From NCBI GenBank assembly GCA_026122225.1, contig JANEZZ010001909.1:372001-436000 (forward strand): 64,000 nucleotides of DNA, read 5' to 3'. The translations under genes were made by a program, and so were the position numbers. Each line of letters starts with the position of its first letter. Position 1 is the first letter of the stretch. The notes below the pieces were generated by a model. That model had not been told where the DNA came from. It did not search any database and saw only the letters and a program-made list of their open reading frames with translations. Below, in pieces: positions 1-14,083 of this stretch. The DNA comes from Heloderma charlesbogerti (lineage: Eukaryota; Chordata; Lepidosauria; Squamata; Helodermatidae).

Positions 1-300
1 TTCTCGCCACCTCCCTCCCGGCCGGAAACGCACGAAGGCACCTCGTGTTTTCCCGGAAAGCTTCGGGTCGTAAAAAAATCTTCCCCGATAAGAACTCAAG
101 AAGCAGGGGGGTGGGGCTCTTCAGCGGCGATAGTGCAGGACGCTTCCCCGCGTCTTTCCGCCCACCTTCGCGAAACAGGGGCAAGGCCGAGAGACTCGGC
201 TATCTTCGGCCACCATCGGTCTCTCCCGGAATCAGGCGCGTAACCCTTTCTTGCCTCCCGTCCTCAAACTGCTGCTTCTCTCCTGACGCGTAAGCAAGCG
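1..300. promoter_or_regulatory. CpG-rich edge, possible promoter of the next gene (MTA2 in human order)
   Basis: The first 300 bases are clearly richer in CpG than the following kilobase and lack recognised repeats. In human, MTA2 starts just downstream of the EML3 3' end, on the same strand. The position fits its promoter or first exon, but no MTA2 coding sequence is visible. Confidence 0.4.
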
Positions 301-625
301 GGGTATGCAGGCTTTTCGGTTACACAGAATTCCTCAGGCACAGTTATAAAGGCATGCCGAGGTGTTTTGTCTAACCTGAAAGCGTCGATAAACCTACATC
401 AGTGTGTTACTCTTTTATTGTAGTCCTTAGTATATTTGGATGCTTTATAAAAAAAAACCTCAATAGTACTGTATTTCGTTTGGATTCTTTCTCCCATCTC
501 CACAACCACATATGGAGATATTTTATACAATATGGCATCCTATCGTTTATATGAATGCAGAACTCTCTTCTCTGCATCTCATTTTACAAGGATCTTACCA
601 AGTTACAGGCTTTCAATATTGTGTA

Positions 626-717
626 TTGTTGTTGTTCAGTCGTGTCCGACTCTTCATGACCCCATGGACCATAGCACGACAGGCCTTCCTGTCCTGCGCT
701 CTCTCCCGGAGTGTGCT
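626..717 (-). repeat. BovB/RTE LINE 3' end fragment
   Basis: Contains the (TTG)n stretch followed by CAGTCGTGTCCGACTC and CCCATGGACCATAGCACG. It matches the 3' end of the larger BovB-type copy at 57245 onwards almost base for base. Confidence 0.8.
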
Positions 718-1627
718 ATTACTTCACTGTAATAGAAATGCACTTGCCCTTATTTTCAAACCGTTTCACTCCTCTGACTTACAACCTCTGGCCCTAGCAT
801 TAACCCTTTCTTTCTTTCTTTGTTTTAGTGTCACCTTTACCATATTGAAAAATTCTTCAACAAATACTTAATACTGGGTAGTATCCAACGTTAATACCAT
901 CCAGAGTAGACCTATTGAAATGAATGGAACTTAAGTTAGTTGTGACTAACTGCAGTCTCAGAGTCTGCTCTAAGTAGGGCTAATATTGGATTCTACCCCA
1001 CTTTGTGGGGAGATGGGTGGGAATCCTCCATTGTTGGGATTCTAAATTGTTCAGACAAAATACCTTTTTTACAGCACCTCTATACAAAATGCATCTTGCC
1101 ACAGAGGTTCATTGCTTTCCAACTGCAAACAAGAGTTTCACCTGAAGACTTCTGTGTAACTTGAAGGCTTGCTACACTACCCCATGAATGGAGTTTGCTT
1201 TTTCCTCTCTTTTGTTTATTATGCTCCCCTCCCCTTTCACAGTTCACTCCCAAACATGTTGAAATCCAGGGGCATAATTCAACTGAGCTGCTGCACTCCC
1301 GCTGATTGTGTTGCCCCAGTGGGAGCAACTGCTTGTGCAACAGAGATTTAGTGCTTCATAAAGCTCCGCTTATCTGCCCTGTTCCAGAAACTAGAGTTTC
1401 CGCTCCTTTGAACTTGCTCTATGAAGTGCCAAATCCCCATCCTGCAAACCTGTTGCTTGAAACATGCTGCTAATTGTAAGCTCCACAAAGCAGGGACCTT
1501 TTTTTTTTCTTATGGAAACCCTTTAAAGTGCCATGTACATTAATAGTGCTTCATAAACAAACTAAAAAGCAGGAGGTGGGGAAAGAAACAGAAGTACCCC
1601 CCAAATTGAACTTTTCTGTTTCTTCGC

Positions 1628-1785
1628 CATCCCTTGCTTTTTGTACCACCTAGCCTGATGAAGAGTTCAGGAGAACTTGAAAGCTTGAACGTTTATGTGG
1701 AATTTTGGTTGGTCCTAATAACGGAATTACCCAACTGTGGATTTTGGATTTTTTCCCTCATGGACCAGCATGGCTATCTTTGCTT
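1628..1785 (+). repeat. Dispersed repeat, unclassified (GATGAAGAGTT family)
   Basis: About 150 bp, recurring at 32190-32348 and partly at 55178-55290. Shared blocks include TGATGAAGAGTTC and GTGGAATTTT. The family was not identified. Confidence 0.65.
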
Positions 1786-1919
1786 TTGTTGTTATGTTGC
1801 AGGTTGCCCAGTATTGGTGGGTAACCATGGTTACTGGCTAGGCCACAAAAACCCACTGCAGCCCTTGTCCTCCCTCTGCACCCTCCACTGCAAATCTAGA
1901 AAAGAAGGCACAGCACAGC

Positions 1920-2538
1920 AGGATTTTGGATGCAAAGGTTTATTTCTCTGCGTCTCTCACAGTGTTAAGGCCCTTCCTTTGCTCTGGTTATTTACACATC
2001 AGATCCAGCTTCGGCCAGAATCGCTAGGAATGTAAACAAAGTACAGAGGGTTGCAGCGAGGGGAATGGGGGGTGAATGGATACCGGTCCACTTCCCCATC
2101 TTTTCTGGACTTACGGAATCCAGCATCTTTGAGGCTTGTAGGGAGCAAGGCTGTGTCAGCAAGGTTGAGAAGGAACATCCTCCAAAAAGTTCCCGGAATA
2201 TCCCCCTCCACACAAGTCAAACAACCAATTCTCTCCAACATCTCCTGTTTGAGAGACAAAGCATCTTCACCTCCTCACACACAATGTCCAAGACATTCAT
2301 TTTCCTTCACAATGCTGGTTCTTCTGTGCCTTGGATTGCTCACCCTTATGTTAATAAAGCAAATCACATTGTTAGCCAAAGGAAATTATGTCGGCGGGGA
2401 GAAGGGACTCCAACCTTCCCATGGATTCACCCAGGAATCAGTCATGGGATGGGAAGTAACCGCCACCTTCCTCTCTCATAAAGGCTTAGTTGCTGCACTG
2501 GGTTTGGTCTGCTTTGGGTTCTCACACACCCCTTAGCT
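1920..2538 (-). other. EML3: EML3 3' UTR with poly(A) signal
   Basis: The stretch follows the EML3 stop codon on the minus strand. AATAAA (minus strand) lies at 1939-1944, so cleavage is expected near 1915-1925 and the UTR would be about 620 nt. The exact end is inferred; no competing gene is visible. Confidence 0.6.
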
Positions 2539-2730
2539 TCAAGTGCTGACCCCGGCATCCTGTGAGAAGGCCAAAGAGAGGGAACGGCTACAGGGAAGGC
2601 TGCCACCTAACACTCGCCACTGGAAGATGCTGGTGTCCTTGCCCCCCATGGAGATCAGGTGGCCATCATTGTGTGTGAAACGGACATTGGTGACGTGGCT
2701 CCCGTGGCCCCCATAGACGTGGCTTGGTGC
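2539..2730 (-). CDS. EML3: EML3 exon 24 (last coding exon)
   Basis: It encodes APSHVYGGHGSHVTNVRFTH, then the final WD strand SIFQWRVLGG and an 18-residue tail ending GVST before TGA at 2541-2539. The acceptor is TTTCACAG. The tail after WRVLGG is unlike the Pro/Ser-rich end of human EML3 that I recall. Confidence 0.95.
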   Translation of the reverse strand, partial: APSHVYGGHGSHVTNVRFTHNDGHLISMGGKDTSIFQWRVLGGSLPCSRSLSLAFSQDAGVST

Positions 2731-5700
2731 CTGTGAAAGATAAGGTGTGTGTGTAACATTTTGAAAAGGGTACCATCGTTATGAGAACCTTTACAGCAGG
2801 GGTGTTGAACCTAGGACCCCTGGCCCAATTCAGGCCTGCCTGGGGTTGCAATTCAGCCTTCTAGGGTTCCCCAAACAGCCACAACCCCTTCCCCCCGGAC
2901 TGTTTTGAGCATTCCCCCCGCCCCGCTGCCCCATTCCAAAGGCTGAAATGCCTCTCCTAAGGCTTTGTTACCGGCAGTGAGAGCTTTAAGCTAATATAGG
3001 CTGGTGTTTTGCCCCCCCTTTTGCCTTTGCCCCCCACCCACCACTGGATTGAGGCCCCCAAGAGCTTCTCTGCAATGGAATTTGTCCTTCAATCTGTAAG
3101 AAGTTTGGCACCCATGCTTTAAGCTGTACTAAACATTCAAGGGCCTAGAAATGCCCATAACCCTGGCTAAGGGTAGTTGGGTTGGTACAGATGCAGGAGT
3201 GTGGCAAGGGAGGATGATAAAGTGTGAAGATGCAGGGCAGCTCCTTGTTGAAGATATGGAAATCAAACCAAGCCTGGAGCAGTGATCAGAAGGCAGGTCT
3301 TCTATCCACAACACACACACACACACACACACCCCACTTCTGATCTGAATTAGGTCTTCCCTACAAGACCACACTCTTACCCCATCTCACTTCACCCCCT
3401 TATACCTTGGGCTTGGCACAAGGATACTGGAAAAGGTGCACCTTGCAGAAATCATCTGCCACAGCTACCACCCGCTCGTGGTGGGAGCGACAGAGCGAGT
3501 TGATGTCGGTGCCGTCCGAGCCGTCGGGCCATACTCCTGCAGGCAATGCGGAGAGGGAAGAGAGACAAAGGTATGAAATTAGTAAAGTGGCAAACAAGGT
3601 AAGGCCATGGTGAGAATCTGCTGAAAACAAGGTTAGCTTCCCAGACCAACCTCTTCCTCTGATCTTCCTCCAAACTCACCAAAGACATGAAAGCCCAGCA
3701 CACAGGTATATGACGCCCATTCCCGGTCCCTGTTCTCAAACCGATTCCTCAGCAACTTGCAACCTCCAGCCACATCCCCTGCAAACGAGACACACAGAGG
3801 CAAATGTGAACATTTGCAGAGGACGTCAAACTGCCGCTAAGCAAGAGACCAAACCATCACAATCAGTCCTCAGGACTGATTAAGCACAAGCTCAGAGACT
3901 CCCATTTATCTTGCTGTTTCAGGGACCCTTCCCAAGTTTACTCTTTTTTTTCCTCTGCAATAAGGAATATTCAGGGTATTCCTTATCGCAAAAATAAAGC
4001 AGCTGCACCACACGGCAGTGGCTAAAGGAATGACTGTACAATGCACTTAAGGGCAGAAGGCTGCAGGCTAGTTTTGTTTTTGTTTGATCATGATTCAGAA
4101 GTCGTCGCTTCAAAGGTTTTCATCTTGGGACAAGCAAATGTGCAATCTCCTTCCCCACTAGGCATGGAACTTACAGTACAGGATTTCATAGTCTCCGGAA
4201 TTGGACATGATGAATTTCCCATCCTTAGACCAGTCCAGATGTGTGATGAAACTGGAGTGTCCCTGGAGTGGGGGTGGGGTGGGAGGGGAGCATGCAGAGA
4301 AGGAGAGAGAAAGTGTATGGATTATAGGAGGCATCCAGTCCACATTTATTTTTTGCTTTCTTTTATTTCTTGAAGATGCTTATAAGCTGCTCTTCAGATG
4401 AAGCAGTCAGCGGGGCTTACAGAGGCAAAGCAAGAAAACAAGAACATCATGATAAAACAAAAAAACATAAAAAACACTGGAATAAAACAAGCACATTGAA
4501 AACACCTTAAACTCCTGGGCTAAGAAAACAATTGAGCTTGTTGGGCTGACATGGATGTCCAACCAGAATTCAGGAAAAGAATGCTTCAACTACCAGAAGT
4601 TTAACTGCCTTGCAAGTGTTTGTCAGCGGCGTCTCTTCCTTTCCCCACTCCCACCCAGTAATGTGCATTGCTCCCATGCTTCTGCTCACCGTGCAGCGGC
4701 CAAAGCGGGTGTATTTATGCTCACTCTCCTCTACGCTGTATATATAGATGAAGTTGTCATGGGAGCCGATGGCCAAGAACTCCCCATCTGGCAAAAAGAG
4801 AAAATCAGACTCAAAGGCAGAGAAACAAACCAGACAGCAGTAGCGGCTGGACGAGGAAACAAAACACTCTAGAATTCATCAAAAGATATAATTCTACTGC
4901 CAGAGGCTTGAATCAGGATAAAGAATCCCTATCATGCTACGTGTGTAAAATGGCTTACATAGTTGTAGGATGTTTGTGTTAGTCTTTGGGTATTGGGCAG
5001 TATAGAGATGTAGCAAGTAACTAAGTAAATAAATTTATCAGCAACAACTGCCTGTGAATGACCACTGTTAATAATGTGATTGTCACTGCCAAGTACTTTC
5101 TGCACTTAATTTCCTTCTAACCTCACTGTTTACAATTCTTCTCCCCAACCCTACCATATGTACTATATTTAAACCTGAAATTCTCCATAATACTTCATGC
5201 ATGTCATGAAGTGGGCTATAGTCGACAAAAGCTTATGTCACAATAAATGGACTAATCTTTAAGGTGCCACAAGACTTTTTGTTGTTGTTGTTTTTATCAT
5301 GAAATTTTATTTTACTCTGAAATAAAGTTTTACAGAGATAAAGCCAAAAAAAAGAGGACAGGGGACATACATATGAATGTAACGAGATCACTAAAGAAAC
5401 AAAGAAATTCACTAATTATAATTCTTAAGGCATAATCCTATGCATGTTTAGACAGAAAAAAAGTCCTCCAACTTGCAACATTCCACAGCCAGCATGGCTG
5501 GCTGGGGAATGCTGGGAGTTGGAGGACTTTTTTCTGTCTAAACATGCATAGGATTGCACCCTTACTCTATCACCAATATGCTTGCGGAACATTTACAGTA
5601 AAACAGCCAAGTAGGAGCTTGCTATCTAATGAAAGAATGAAAATACAAGTTACACAGCATATATAAGGAATGTGTGTGAGTGTTATTTTGTGTATGTGTT

Positions 5701-8700
5701 AGTCAGAAAAAATACAGGCAACTGTACTTGGTTGTAATTTGATCAAAAGTTTGAAGGGCTTCAAAACAGGAAATAAATTATAACCCATGGAGCCATAATA
5801 TCTTTCTTAAAATTAGGATTCTCTTTGTTGTTTTTGTTGCACTAGACTAACACGGCTAGAAACGCACCCATGTATGAAAAGCAAGCAATGGGACCTAACC
5901 TGGCGAATAGCGCACCACAGAGAGTTGCTCGTTCCCATCCATGTAGCCTGACAACACCTGCTGAGTCTCTGTATCCAGCACCACCCATCTGTGAGGAAAG
6001 AGACTCTCTTAGTGGCTGGTGACCACCAAAAGTCACCGTATGCATAGGCTGCCGAAACAGGGTTCCGTGTGTCTTTCCCGGCCTCGAGTAGCTGTAGGAA
6101 GAGCTGAAATCGAACCAGGTGAAGTTTTCCCCAGCATCGCACCTGAATGGGGTTGAGGAAAGCATCACCTGTTCCGTTTCTGATTTTCATGCAGCTGCTT
6201 CTCAAGGCCAGAAAAGAAACGGCGCAGCCCTTAACAGCTACGCAGTGCTGCCCTTCCAACTGCACAAAGCTGGAGGCAGGAAAAGTGAGCAGGGGTGGAG
6301 GGGCGGGGGAGTAGTTACCGTCCGGTGCTGAGCCCCACCGTGACCACTTTCCCGCTGGGGTGGAAGTCAGCACAGAGCCCCGTCTCCTAGAGAACAGAGA
6401 AAGAGGGACCATATGAACACTCTTGTTAATACGATGACTTAGGGTTGCCAAACCCGATACAGCAGAGTCACCTCAGTGCATTCAAAGCATGGAGCTGCCC
6501 CATGGAAGAGGAAGGGCATCTGATTTTGAAAACAAAAAGGGGCAAATAAGTGAGAAGTGCAGACACGCCCCACCCCTCATGGTTCAACAGCCCACAGCAC
6601 CCACCCCAGGCACTTTTCTCACCAAATGTGAGCTGATCAAGAGAAAGGTACGCTGCAGGGAGGTAAGATATGACCCTTTTCATTTTAAAATTGGACAGAC
6701 ACACCCCTGTCTATGTGAGGTTTGCCCACATGGAACTGCTGCTGTGTCACCAGGTTAGGAAGCTGCCTTATACTGAGTCAGACTATTAGTCTACTTAGTC
6801 TGGTATTGTCGACACTGTCAGTCAGCAGCTCTCCAGGCTTTCAGGCAGGAGTTTTTTCATCTCTGCCTGGAGATGCCGAGGACTGAACCTGGGACCTTCG
6901 GCATGCAAAGCAGGGGCTCTACCTCTGAGCTAGGCCACCTCCTGGCATTTGGGGATTGAACCTGCTGCAGGCAAAGCAGAGGCTATGACCCTTCCCCATA
7001 AGTTTGACCTAAGTACTTGATTTGCTCACGTAGGGATTTGGGTTTGGGGAATTTGAATGAATACCTCTTGAAAGATGCAATTTGGGAGGGGCTGTGGCTC
7101 AGTGGTAGAGCACCTGCTTTGCATGCAGTAGGTCACAGGTTCAATTCCTGGCATCTCCAGGTAGGGCTGGAAAAACTCCTGAGAGCCATTGCTGCCAGTC
7201 AGTGTTGACAATACTGGTTCAGATGGACAAAGGGCCTGACTTAGTATAAGGCAGCTTCCTAGGTTCCACAGAACAACACAGCTAAAATGGATAGGCACTG
7301 TGTAAAATGATGAATACCACAGGCGCTGCCCACAAGTTTACAATAAAGTCAGGAGAACCCATTAGGGAGGATTTATCAGGCACTTACAGCGCCTGTTTAC
7401 GCATGTTTACTCAGAAGTAAGTCCTACTGGGCTCAGTGGGATTTATGCACATGTAACTGCACCCTTAGAGTGAGTTTCAGTCAAACAACAGCATATTATT
7501 TACATTGCTGTTTCCATTAAAAGCTTGAAGCGCTTCAGTCAGACAGTACATCGGCAATCCTTACAACTACCCTGTCAGGTAGGCCAGTATTATATCCCCA
7601 AATTACAGATGGATGAATGAGACTGAGGGAACACGGTTGGCTTGCATCAAGGCCAGCAAGTGAGTTCAGAGCTAAGCCAAGATGTATTGGAAAGGCAGGG
7701 CTATAAATTAATTTTAAAAATGAAGCAAATTATTTAAAATCAAGCACCATGTTATACTGCTTACAATCCTGGGGTGGGGGATGGGGAGAATGGATGAGTC
7801 CCTTTCTAGTAATTCCCACCTTGCCAGTCCATCTGAGGCATGGTCTACAAGCAGAAGTTCACATAGTACAATTGTTCATGGACTGTACCACTTCAAACTG
7901 TAAGAGGTGGTGGCGAGGTCTCATGATCGAATGTGCTTCCATATTTTTATTTTTGTATCCCTGCAACATAGAAAACTAGATATTAGGGAGAAAGGTTCCA
8001 TCTTAGCCTTTTCCTTGACATGCTAGCTTTTTATGGGCAGGGATTCTTCCCCTCATAGGGAAACATTCAAAACACATGATCTTCCAACTGTAGTAAGATG
8101 CAGTCCAGTCCAGGAACAGTGACTTATTTGTGTAGATCAGGACTGATGCAGTAAATGTGCAAAGGTCCAAATGCATTTATTCAATCAGAAAAAGAAAAAG
8201 GGTAAGCAAAAGGAAAAAGAAAAGGCTAAACCAAAGTGCAACTTCCACAGGGACATCCTACATCGAAGATGGGGAATCTGTGGCCCTCTGGTTCTTGCTG
8301 GACTGCAACTCCCAACAGCCTTAGCCAGCACAGCCAATGAGGGGTGATAGGTGCTGCAGTCTAACAATATCTGGAGGGCCACACGTTCCCATCTCTCTCC
8401 TCCATGGAGAGGATGTGAAAACCTTGGAAGTAGGGAATTACTGACTCCACTGGAAATTTCATTCAGCAGCCCCTCTGGCTTCTGAAATTCTAGCAGCCAC
8501 CACCAACATAATAGGAAATCTTTGCAACCATAAGGGCTAGAAACGTGGGTTTTAAATATACGTTTATATCTGAAAGATGAGATTCTAAGGAAGCCAGCTC
8601 TTGTGTCTGATGCCACATTGTGCACCCCCCACAAAACCGTGCCATATCCACAGCCCTGTCTATTGATCCTGCTCCAAGGTTAAGCTACGTGTTCCTTTCT

Positions 8701-11700
8701 GCCAGGTACGGTACCTCCAGTGTGACGCTCCAAGCCAGCGTGTGCTCCCCACCATCCCACATGCAGAGCTGCCTGTCGTAACCGCAGGTGACAAAAAGGT
8801 CTCGCGAAGGGTGTGTGCCTAGCCCCCACAGTTCATCTGTGTGCCCCTGCAAAGGAAGAGAGCTGAGCAACGGGGCTGGAGGAGGAGGAAGGAGCAGCTA
8901 GGGAGGGAAGGAGCTCCTGCAGCCAGCCAGCCCCGCTTACCTGGATGATGGGCCGGAAGCCATCTGCCAATGTCCCCCGCAGCAGAGCATTGCGTGTCGT
9001 CCCTACCAACAGCTCCCCGTCATCACCCTCTGCAATGGTTCGGACTGCACCAAACTGGTCTGGGATCTAAGTAGGAGGGAAACTATCTGTCTTAGAAGTA
9101 GGGGGTGTAATGTTTCACAGATTAATCAATTAGGTTCATCAATTAAAAAGCTCTGATCAGCTCAAAAGGTGTCCTCAATTAATGGGTGCCAGATACTAAC
9201 CTGATTCACACAATCAAACAACCTATGGTTAACAAACCATGGGTGTTTGTGAGGGTGTGGGAGTGAGCTGGTTCCCGCTTGCACACTTCCGCTTTCCTAA
9301 ACAACCCAGGAACGCCATGTTCCTGGGTTGTTGTTGTGACAAGTAAACCTGGCACTCTGAGTTGTTTAGGGTTAACCCTAACAACCCAGATTTTTAACTC
9401 TAACCAACCCAGAGTGCTGGGTTCAGATGTCACACTGCCACGACTAACTATAGGTTAAACTACCCATAGTTAGCTGTTACGTGAGAACTGGCTCTTAGAG
9501 AGAGTTACAGCCTCCTATATATACTTCTTGGACCCTAAGATCATCTCCAGAGGCCCTCCTCTGGGTGCTCCCTCCAAATGAGGTGAGGGAGGTGGCTACT
9601 AAGGAGAGGGCCTTTTCAGTGGTTGCACCCCGGTTGTGGAATCCCCCCGCCCCACCCTGAGAGTCTCACCTGGCACCTCTACGTTATAGTCTTTTCAGCA
9701 CCAGGTAAAGACCCTTTTGTTCTCCCAGGCTTTTTCGTCCTTCAGCTTGTTTTTTAAATGTCTCATTGCGTTTTTAGATCTTTATACTGCTGCTGGCTTT
9801 GTCTTTGGTTTTATTCTGTTTCAAACCTTTAAAGGTTTTATATTATGGCTTTTACCATGTTGTATTTTGTGGTTTTAATTTTCATGAACCATCCAGGCAG
9901 CTTTGGCTATTGGGTGGTATAGAAATGTACTAAATAAACGAACAATAAACAAACCTGATTAATAGAGCAACCCTACTGGGGCAAAAAGGGAGAATCTGAG
10001 CTGTCAAATCCAAGCCCAACTCTTGATCCATCTAGTTCTGTATTCTCAACACAGACTGGCAGTGGCTCTCCAGGTTTTCAGGCAGGAGTTTTTCCAGCCC
10101 CACCTGGAGAAGCTGGGGATTGAACCTCAGACCTTCTGTATGCAAAACATGTGCCCTACCACTGAGCCACAGCCCCTCCCCCAAGGATCCAGAATCTCCC
10201 CTAATCTGCCACCCCATCAAGCTCCCCTTTTTCCCTTACTGCTATCAAAGCATTGGTGGCAAGGCAGTGCAAATTTCCATGCTGGCAACAAGGAGACTCC
10301 CTGTCTGTGGGCAGAGATGGAGATCCACTCTATCCTAAGGCTCTGGGACATCCTTCCAGAGACCATAGGATTGCAGGCTAAAGAAATGTCCATCGATGCA
10401 TCATATGATTTTTTCCCCTTGATTTATCCATCAGTTAAATCTGCATAAATTACTGCTTACAAATTAGAACTTTGGCTAGTTGGCAGGATATAAATACTCC
10501 CCCCAATACTTTGAATAAATAAAGAAATGTGCACATGGGTTAGAACAACCATTCTGAAACCAGCAGCATACTTTTTTTGTTTTTAGACGATGCTCCCATC
10601 CCATCGTAACAGACATCATCTTACAAGAGGCACTTTTCCCCAAAAGGAGAATGTCTCTTTTACGATGGCACTGCTTGTCATCAGCCGTTTTAATAAGTAC
10701 TTGTCTTTAAAATAATAACAATAACAATAACACTCTGCTGCCAACTTATTTTAACCAACAAACCTTCCTAATTCCATAGATAGCTGTCAGCCATGGTTAC
10801 AAAGCAGAGGAGGTACATATACTTTGCACGTGGCTCAGGGGCAGGCTCTCACTTAACTATTTATTTGCATGTCCCAGGGCAAAATCTTGGCATCTGAGAT
10901 TATATTCTGAGGGTGATCCCAGGATCAAGCCCTTCTCAGCCCTGCCAAATCCACCTCAATGAGAGAGTGGCAGAAAAAAAGCCCATGAATAGGGCAAGGA
11001 AGTCAGAGCAGTTCTGACCCTGAGCTGGCCGCCTCCCTTACCTCCACCTCCTGCAACAGGGTCAGGCTGGGGCTCCACTGGACCAGGCGCCGGTCTTTGC
11101 CGCCCCCGCTGAGCACCGAGCCATCCCTGCACAGGCAGAGGGAGAAGATGCTGCCTTCATGGGCCCGTGTTTGTTTGCTGATTTGGTATGTCTCTGGAAG
11201 GGGAGATAAGATGTCAGTTCAGGATCCTGGCATCAAATGTGTGCCCAGTTTATCCTGTTCAGTTACAGGGCACAGAGAGACTGCATTGACATTTCCCATC
11301 AAGTGCCCCCTTCCACTTCGCCAGAAAGAGTTTAAACATTGGAGTGCTGCCACTTAAATTCATATGAACATATGAAACTGCCAAGGCCAGCCCTACCATT
11401 AGGTAGAATGAAGCTGTCGCTTCAGACGGCAGATGCTACGAGGTGGTCTCAAGGTGTTGGAGAGACCTGTGTGCCATGCAGACTTCCCAAAGTTAGCCTG
11501 CTACCTCCACGTGCAGGGGAGGTTGCAATCCCATTATCAGATTTGTCTGCCGGTGCAGTAGGCTACTTCACATGGAGTAGGAGGTAGCACCATCTTGTTC
11601 TTTGCCTCAGGCAGCAAAATGTCTTGTACCGGCACTGGAAGCTGGCTTATACTGTGTCAGACTGTTGGCCTGTCCATTCAGACCAGCAAGATCTGCTCCA

Positions 11701-14083
11701 GGGGTGTGGAACTTCAGGCCTGCGGGCCACTTCCAATGTGGCCCTCCGAAGTTCCCCAGATGGCCACGCCCACTCCCTTAGCCCCACCCCCTTTCCCATC
11801 TGTTTGGTGGCTTCCCGGCTTTTTCTTTTTCTTTCCCATTCTAACGAAGAAATGCCTCTCCTACGGCTTAAGTTACTGGCAGGAAAAGCTTCAAGCTCAA
11901 ATAGGCTGGTGTTTTGGTCCCACCCAATTTTGCCTTCAGCCCTACCCAGCACTAGAATGTGGCCCCTAAGAGATTCTCTGAAATTGAATTTGGCCCTTGG
12001 GCTGAAAGAGGTTCAACATCCTTGCTCTGCTCTGACGTAGCAACCCTCCAAGGCTTTGGGGCAAAGAGAGTGCTTTCTGATCACTCGCTGCTTGAAATCC
12101 TTTTCTAAAAATAAAAAAATGGAACCAGGGATTGAACCAGGAACCTTCTGCATGCAAAGCATGTGTGCTCCCACTGAGCTGTGGCCCCTCAGCACCATAT
12201 TAAGTGCATGGACATAGGACACTACCTTACACTGGCTCTGACCAGGGGTTCATCTACCCAGTCCCACCTGCTCTGACTGGCAGCAACTCTCAATGCCTTG
12301 TAGAGGTCTCTTCCAGTTCTGCTCATTGGAGATGTTCTTTCTTCATACGGGACATGTGCTCCACCCCTGTGCTATGGCCTGCAGCTTAAAATTCCTTTCC
12401 CTAAACATCGGTTGGAGGAGGCAGGATCCCTAACAGGCCAACTTCCAGGTTTTCCCACCCAGATAGCACCTTCCTGTCCTTTACCCCAGCATACCTTTAG
12501 CCCCCTTGCCCAGGGTGCGGATATCAGCAGCCACCCTGGCCCAGGTCAGGATGTTGCCCTCTGAGTCTCCAGTGAGCACATCGCTGTTGGTGTCGAACAC
12601 GAAACACTGGATGAACTTGGGCTTCTTGTATTTCTGGAAAGATCAAGAAAGGGGAGAGACTGGTGCAACAAAGGCCAGGTAGAACTGGGTTCATTTCTGC
12701 ATCTCAAAACTTGCAGGAAACAAGTCATTTGTCAGCCTGAGCACTTCAGGCTTACTTCAGCTATCCCTACTCACACTCTATAGCAGTGTTTAATGCTGCA
12801 GTGTTTAAGCAGTTGTTGTTGTTGTTATAAACCAGGGTAAAACGCTGAAGTGTAGGTAATGCTATAGCTATTTGGAACTGAACAGGACACAGGAGAAGAA
12901 AACAGAAAGATGAACTTGAGCAGAGCTAAGCATCTAAAACAGGGATGTGGAACCTCGGGCCCATGGGCTTCATCTGGCCCATGGAGGTTCTGCATCCAGC
13001 CCACAGAGCCTCCTTGGGTTCCTCCAGGAGGTGGCATTTGGCCCCGAAGCCCCTTCCCCTGGAGGAATTTCTGTCGTTATCTCCGATCTGATATCGGACT
13101 CTCCCACGTGCAGCTCCCCCTCCCTATTCTAAAAAGACACACAGAGTTTGCTAACAAAGAGAGATTCAAAGAAGGACAAAGAGTATTGGGGGTGGACTAA
13201 GAGAAAATCAACTGACAGCAGAGGAAGCAATAGAAAGACATGGCTTAAGGCACTTGGGGAGATGTTTTGTTTAAAAAGCGGGTCAAGAGCAGGCCTCAGA
13301 ATCAGATTGACACGTGCTTGTTACTGGGGCTGTTTTCCACAGAAAAAAGGGTGCCTCTGAGCATGTGCCAAGTCTTGCCTCCACTGTCCTCTCCTCCCCC
13401 AGATTCTCCACCTTACCAGTGACTCTATCCCTCCCTTCCTGTTCTAATGTGACCTCACCCCAAAGATGCCCTGTTTCTTCGTTAGGCTGTTTCCATTCCA
13501 GGTCCAGAAATAGACGTGAGATTTTCCGGTGGTGATTATGTTGCTGCTGTCTTGGGGATTGAACTCCACCGTCAGGACAGATTCATTCGTGCTCTGTAAG
13601 GTGCGATGGGGGGGGGGGAGAAATGACACAGGTGGGAGGGGGGAGGGAGAAGATACCAGGGTGTGCAATCAGGGTAAATTCCCACACGTGGAACCTGCAA
13701 CAAAATGTTGCAGTGTGGACAGTGGAGACTGGTGGCTGTGATTTCAGTGGGGCTGTGAATCCATTTTGGGTTTTAGTCAGGACCAGCCAGAACTCTAAAA
13801 GAGCTATCCAAAGTGCTGAACCCTAAAATGGGTTCTGGCTGGTTCTAACTAAAATCCAGAAAGGATTCACAGCCCCACTGAAATCACAGCCACCAGCCTC
13901 TATGGAGTGTGGAGTGCTCAGGCTTAGGATTTTAGCCAGCCCTTTCTTTTTCCAGGGTACGCCATTCCATTTTATGTCCCCAATGGCTTTCCAATCTCCT
14001 CACCCCGACAGTCATTCAGCATTGTGTGCCCACTGGACATGATCCCAGAAATATAACATCTGGAACAAAGCCCGCCCTGCCCC

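Larger units (their letters stand above)
301..1919. other. Intergenic DNA left of EML3
   Basis: AT-rich DNA with a BovB-type tail (626-717) and a dispersed repeat (1628-1785). Nothing else is recognised. Confidence 0.5.

Noticed and set aside
5813..6451. 212-residue minus-strand frame
   Set aside because: It runs across EML3 exons 18 and 19 and their intron in the wrong frame for both.
7086..7160. Possible tRNA gene (A and B boxes present)
   Set aside because: No closing acceptor stem; the same sequence recurs many times with a common unrelated body and tail, so it is a SINE.
12825..13200. Several overlapping short frames
   Set aside because: Repeat-derived, unrelated to EML3 exons, no conserved motif.
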